A stretch of DNA of 64,000 nt from Rhizobium sp. R634 (GTDB taxonomy: Bacteria; Pseudomonadota; Alphaproteobacteria; Rhizobiales; Rhizobiaceae): NCBI RefSeq assembly GCF_002211305.1, contig NZ_LOKW01000023.1, positions 434,001-498,000 of the forward strand. The letters are read 5' to 3'. This document shows, piece by piece, positions 61,715 to 64,000 of the stretch. The position numbers and the translations under genes were made by a program. Numbering within the stretch: position 1 is the stretch's first letter; every line of letters starts with the position of its first letter. The notes under the pieces were generated by a model. It did no database searches, was not told the DNA's origin, and was given only the letters and a program-made list of their open reading frames with translations.

Positions 61715-64000
61715 GCCATCGGGACCATTCCGTCGAGCTGAGGCCCAAACTTGTCGGCAAGCGGGTCAAGCGCACCGAAGATCCACGTCTGCTGACGGGT
61801 GTTGGTCAGTATGTCGATGACCTGGCGCCAGCTGGTATGTTGCATGTCGCATTGCGACGCTCCGACCAGCCATATGCCCGAATCCTGAACATCGATGTCG
61901 GCGATGCGTTCTCGGTTCCCGGCGTCGTCGCGATCTATGACGCGAGCGACCTGGAAGGAGAGATCAAACCGGCCATCCCGACCTCGCGCATGCCTGGTTA
62001 TTACGCCACCCCCATATGGCCGCTCGCACGCGGAAAAGTTCGATATGTAGGCGAGCCGGTCGTCGCGATTGTGGCCGAAAGCCGGTACGCGGCGGAAGAC
62101 GCGCTTGAACACATCACTATCGAGTACGAGCCACTGCCCTTCGCTATCAGACAGGTCGATGCGGTGAAGGACGATGCCCCCCTCCTGCATGAGGAGGCCG
62201 GCACCAACACGATCATTCGCCGCGAGTTCAAACGTGGCGACGTCGACGCGGCATTCCAGGATGCAGCGGTCACCGTGAAAGGCAAGTTTCGGATGACGCG
62301 GAAGACAGCCGCTGCCATGGAGAACCGGTCCTATCTCGCCGAATGGGACAGCCGGAAACAATCGCTCACGCTTTACACATCCTCCAATATTCCAGGCGTG
62401 ATCCGCGATGTGCTTTCGGGCTGCCTCGACCTCCCAGGAACACGCATGCGCGTAGTTGCCCCCGATGTGGGAGGCAGCTTCGGCGGCAAGGGGTCGCTCT
62501 ACGGCGAAGAAATTCTTGTTTGCGCGCTGGCAAGGAAGCTGAAGCGGCCAATCAAGTTCATCAGCGATCGGCTGGAAGATCTTTCCGCGACCAGTCAGGC
62601 CTTCGACGAACTGATCGAGGCCGAGCTGGCGGTAACCAAAGACGGCATGCTGATCGGCCTGCGCGCAGACGTGATCGGCGATGTCGGAGCCTACTCGATC
62701 TACCCGTGGACCGCCGCACTTGAGACGGTGCAGGTCGTCAGCTTCCTGCCCGGGCCTTATCGGATGGAGCATTACCGGGGCCGGATCCAGGGTGTCCTCA
62801 CACCAAAACCCCCAACCGGTCCTTATCGTGGTGTTGGCCGCCCTTCCTCGACCTTCGCGATGGAAAGGCTTATCGAGATGGCGAGCCGCAAGCTCGGCAT
62901 GGACCCGGTCGAGTTCCGCCGCAAGAACCTCGTTCGGCCCGAAGAATTCCCCTATCGCACTGCTTCCGGCATTATCTGGGACAAGTCAGCCTTCCATGAA
63001 TGCCTCCAAGGAGCGTGCGATCATGTGGATTACCCCGCTCTCAAGCGCGAAAGAGACAAAGCCAGAAAGGAGGGCCGATGGATCGGAATCGGTCTGGCGA
63101 GCTATGCCGAGTTGACCGGCATTGGCTCGCGTATCTCGGTGGCGCCGGGGATGCCGATCAACACCGGAACGGAAACCTCGAAGATCGAAATCGACGCCAC
63201 CGGCGCGATTACCGCGGCATTCGGGATCTCCTCGCACGGTCAGGGGCTCGAGACGACACTGGCGCAAGTCATTGTTGACGAGCTCGGCTGCAAGCTCGAG
63301 GATATCGAGATCAAGCATGGAGATAGTTCGCTGGTTCCCATGTCCAGTGGGACCTATGCCAGCCGTTCGGCGGTTCTGGGCGGCGGCGCAGCCACGCTTG
63401 CAGCTCGCAATGTGAAAGCTAAGGTCTTGCGCGCTGCCGCCTACCTGATGGAGCAAAGTGCCGAGGATCTCGACATACATGATGGCATTGTTACCAGCAG
63501 AAACTCGAACCTGACCACGACACTTAAGGAAATCGCTTCTGCGGTCTATACGCAGATGGGGCGCATTCCAAGAGACCAGCGTGAGGATCTTACGGCTTCT
63601 GAAACCTACGATCCCTATCTCGGAACCGCCTGCTCCTCGACGCATCTTGCGATGGTCGAGGTCGATCCTGAAACCTACAGCGTGAAAATCCTGCGTTATG
63701 TCGTGGCGGAGGATTGCGGCAGGATCATCAATCCGATGATCGTGGACGGGCAGATCCACGGCGCAGTGGCCCAAGGTATCGGTGCTGCGTTGCTTGAGGA
63801 AATCGTCCATGACGACCAGGGACAGGCAGTTGCCGCAAGCTTTGCCGACTATCTCGTCCCGGTCGCCAGTAGCGTTCCCGATATCGGTATCGTCCATATC
63901 GAAGCAGATCTGCCGAATAATATCGGCGGCTTTCGCGGCATGGGCGAAGGTGGCACGATCGGCGCGCCGGCGGCGATCGCAAACGCCGTCTCGGACGCGC
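61711..64000 (+). CDS. Xanthine dehydrogenase-family molybdopterin subunit (CoxL type, partial)
   Basis: The large Mo subunit, 763 codons seen, cut by the window end. VGGSFGGKGSLYGEE and GPYRGVGRPSSTF bind the cofactor, and MGEGGTIGAPAAIANAV near the edge carries the catalytic Glu. The AYxCSFR loop of true CO dehydrogenase is absent, so this is a form II-like hydroxylase of an unknown compound. It needs XdhC (45708) for maturation. Starts with an ATGA overlap with the lactonase. Confidence 0.93.
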   Translation, partial: MSHRDHSVELRPKLVGKRVKRTEDPRLLTGVGQYVDDLAPAGMLHVALRRSDQPYARILNIDVGDAFSVPGVVAIYDASDLEGEIKPAIPTSRMPGYYATPIWPLARGKVRYVGEPVVAIVAESRYAAEDALEHITIEYEPLPFAIRQVDAVKDDAPLLHEEAGTNTIIRREFKRGDVDAAFQDAAVTVKGKFRMTRKTAAAMENRSYLAEWDSRKQSLTLYTSSNIPGVIRDVLSGCLDLPGTRMRVVAPDVGGSFGGKGSLYGEEILVCALARKLKRPIKFISDRLEDLSATSQAFDELIEAELAVTKDGMLIGLRADVIGDVGAYSIYPWTAALETVQVVSFLPGPYRMEHYRGRIQGVLTPKPPTGPYRGVGRPSSTFAMERLIEMASRKLGMDPVEFRRKNLVRPEEFPYRTASGIIWDKSAFHECLQGACDHVDYPALKRERDKARKEGRWIGIGLASYAELTGIGSRISVAPGMPINTGTETSKIEIDATGAITAAFGISSHGQGLETTLAQVIVDELGCKLEDIEIKHGDSSLVPMSSGTYASRSAVLGGGAATLAARNVKAKVLRAAAYLMEQSAEDLDIHDGIVTSRNSNLTTTLKEIASAVYTQMGRIPRDQREDLTASETYDPYLGTACSSTHLAMVEVDPETYSVKILRYVVAEDCGRIINPMIVDGQIHGAVAQGIGAALLEEIVHDDQGQAVAASFADYLVPVASSVPDIGIVHIEADLPNNIGGFRGMGEGGTIGAPAAIANAVSDA

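Noticed and set aside
61711..64000. Aerobic CO dehydrogenase (CoxL form I)
   Set aside because: The AYxCSFR active-site loop is absent and GPYRGVGRP is in its place, so only the superfamily is supported.

Overview
The window reads as a catabolic accessory segment (probably megaplasmid or chromid) of an alphaproteobacterium of the Rhizobium/Agrobacterium/Ensifer type. It is GC-rich and densely packed, with many ATGA stop/start overlaps. It carries four ABC uptake systems, numerous SDR and aldo/keto reductases, and LysR, DeoR and FadR-type GntR regulators. I saw no rRNA, tRNA, IS element, CRISPR array or replication origin. All functional calls come from reading the sequence; no database search was run.

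Region 1 (1-5059, minus strand): a sugar-type ABC transporter (binding protein and ATPase, truncated by the window edge) in one operon with two small cupins and an aminoacyl-histidine dipeptidase. Region 2 (5375-11071): a LysR regulator, three SDR oxidoreductases, a RibD-C/DHFR-like reductase and a DeoR regulator, with no evident shared pathway.

Region 3 (11575-31937) is the most interesting part. It holds a RuBisCO-like protein (RLP), a DUF1537 four-carbon acid-sugar kinase, a beta-keto acid cleavage (BKACE) enzyme, three aldo/keto reductases, an MBL-fold hydrolase, an SDR, a ribose-type ABC transporter and a FadR-type GntR regulator. A further operon encodes transketolase, class I FBPase, class II aldolase, a TpiA-like and an RpiB-like isomerase. 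Kinase, RLP, TpiA-like and RpiB-like enzymes together match the end of the described D-apionate/3-oxo-isoapionate route (OiaK, OiaX, LerI, DerI), which yields D-erythrose 4-phosphate. Five copies of a 7-bp half-site (TYATACC), arranged as palindromes or as tandem heptads, lie in front of these operons and of the GntR gene, which points to one regulon.

Region 4 (32364-45676, plus strand): a second sugar ABC transporter, then a tetronate-type pathway (extended SDR, second GntR, LeuB-like dehydrogenase, small monooxygenase-fold protein, HAD, aldehyde dehydrogenase, OtnK kinase, OtnC aldolase). A perfect 14-bp palindrome precedes it. It ends in two disrupted genes: a frameshifted paralogue of the extended SDR and a split DUF3422 gene.

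Region 5 (45708-64000): a CoA-thioester and molybdenum-hydroxylase pathway. A long minus-strand operon (Liv-type binding protein, crotonase, SDR, acyl-CoA ligase, Fe-alcohol dehydrogenase, thioesterase, succinate-semialdehyde-type dehydrogenase, adenylate kinase, XdhC) diverges from livGFHM-like transport genes. Next come CoxG and a CoxM-CoxS-lactonase-CoxL operon running off the window. An identical 17-bp motif sits in both divergent promoter regions. The substrate is unknown; a furan carboxylate or a lactone fits the enzyme set.
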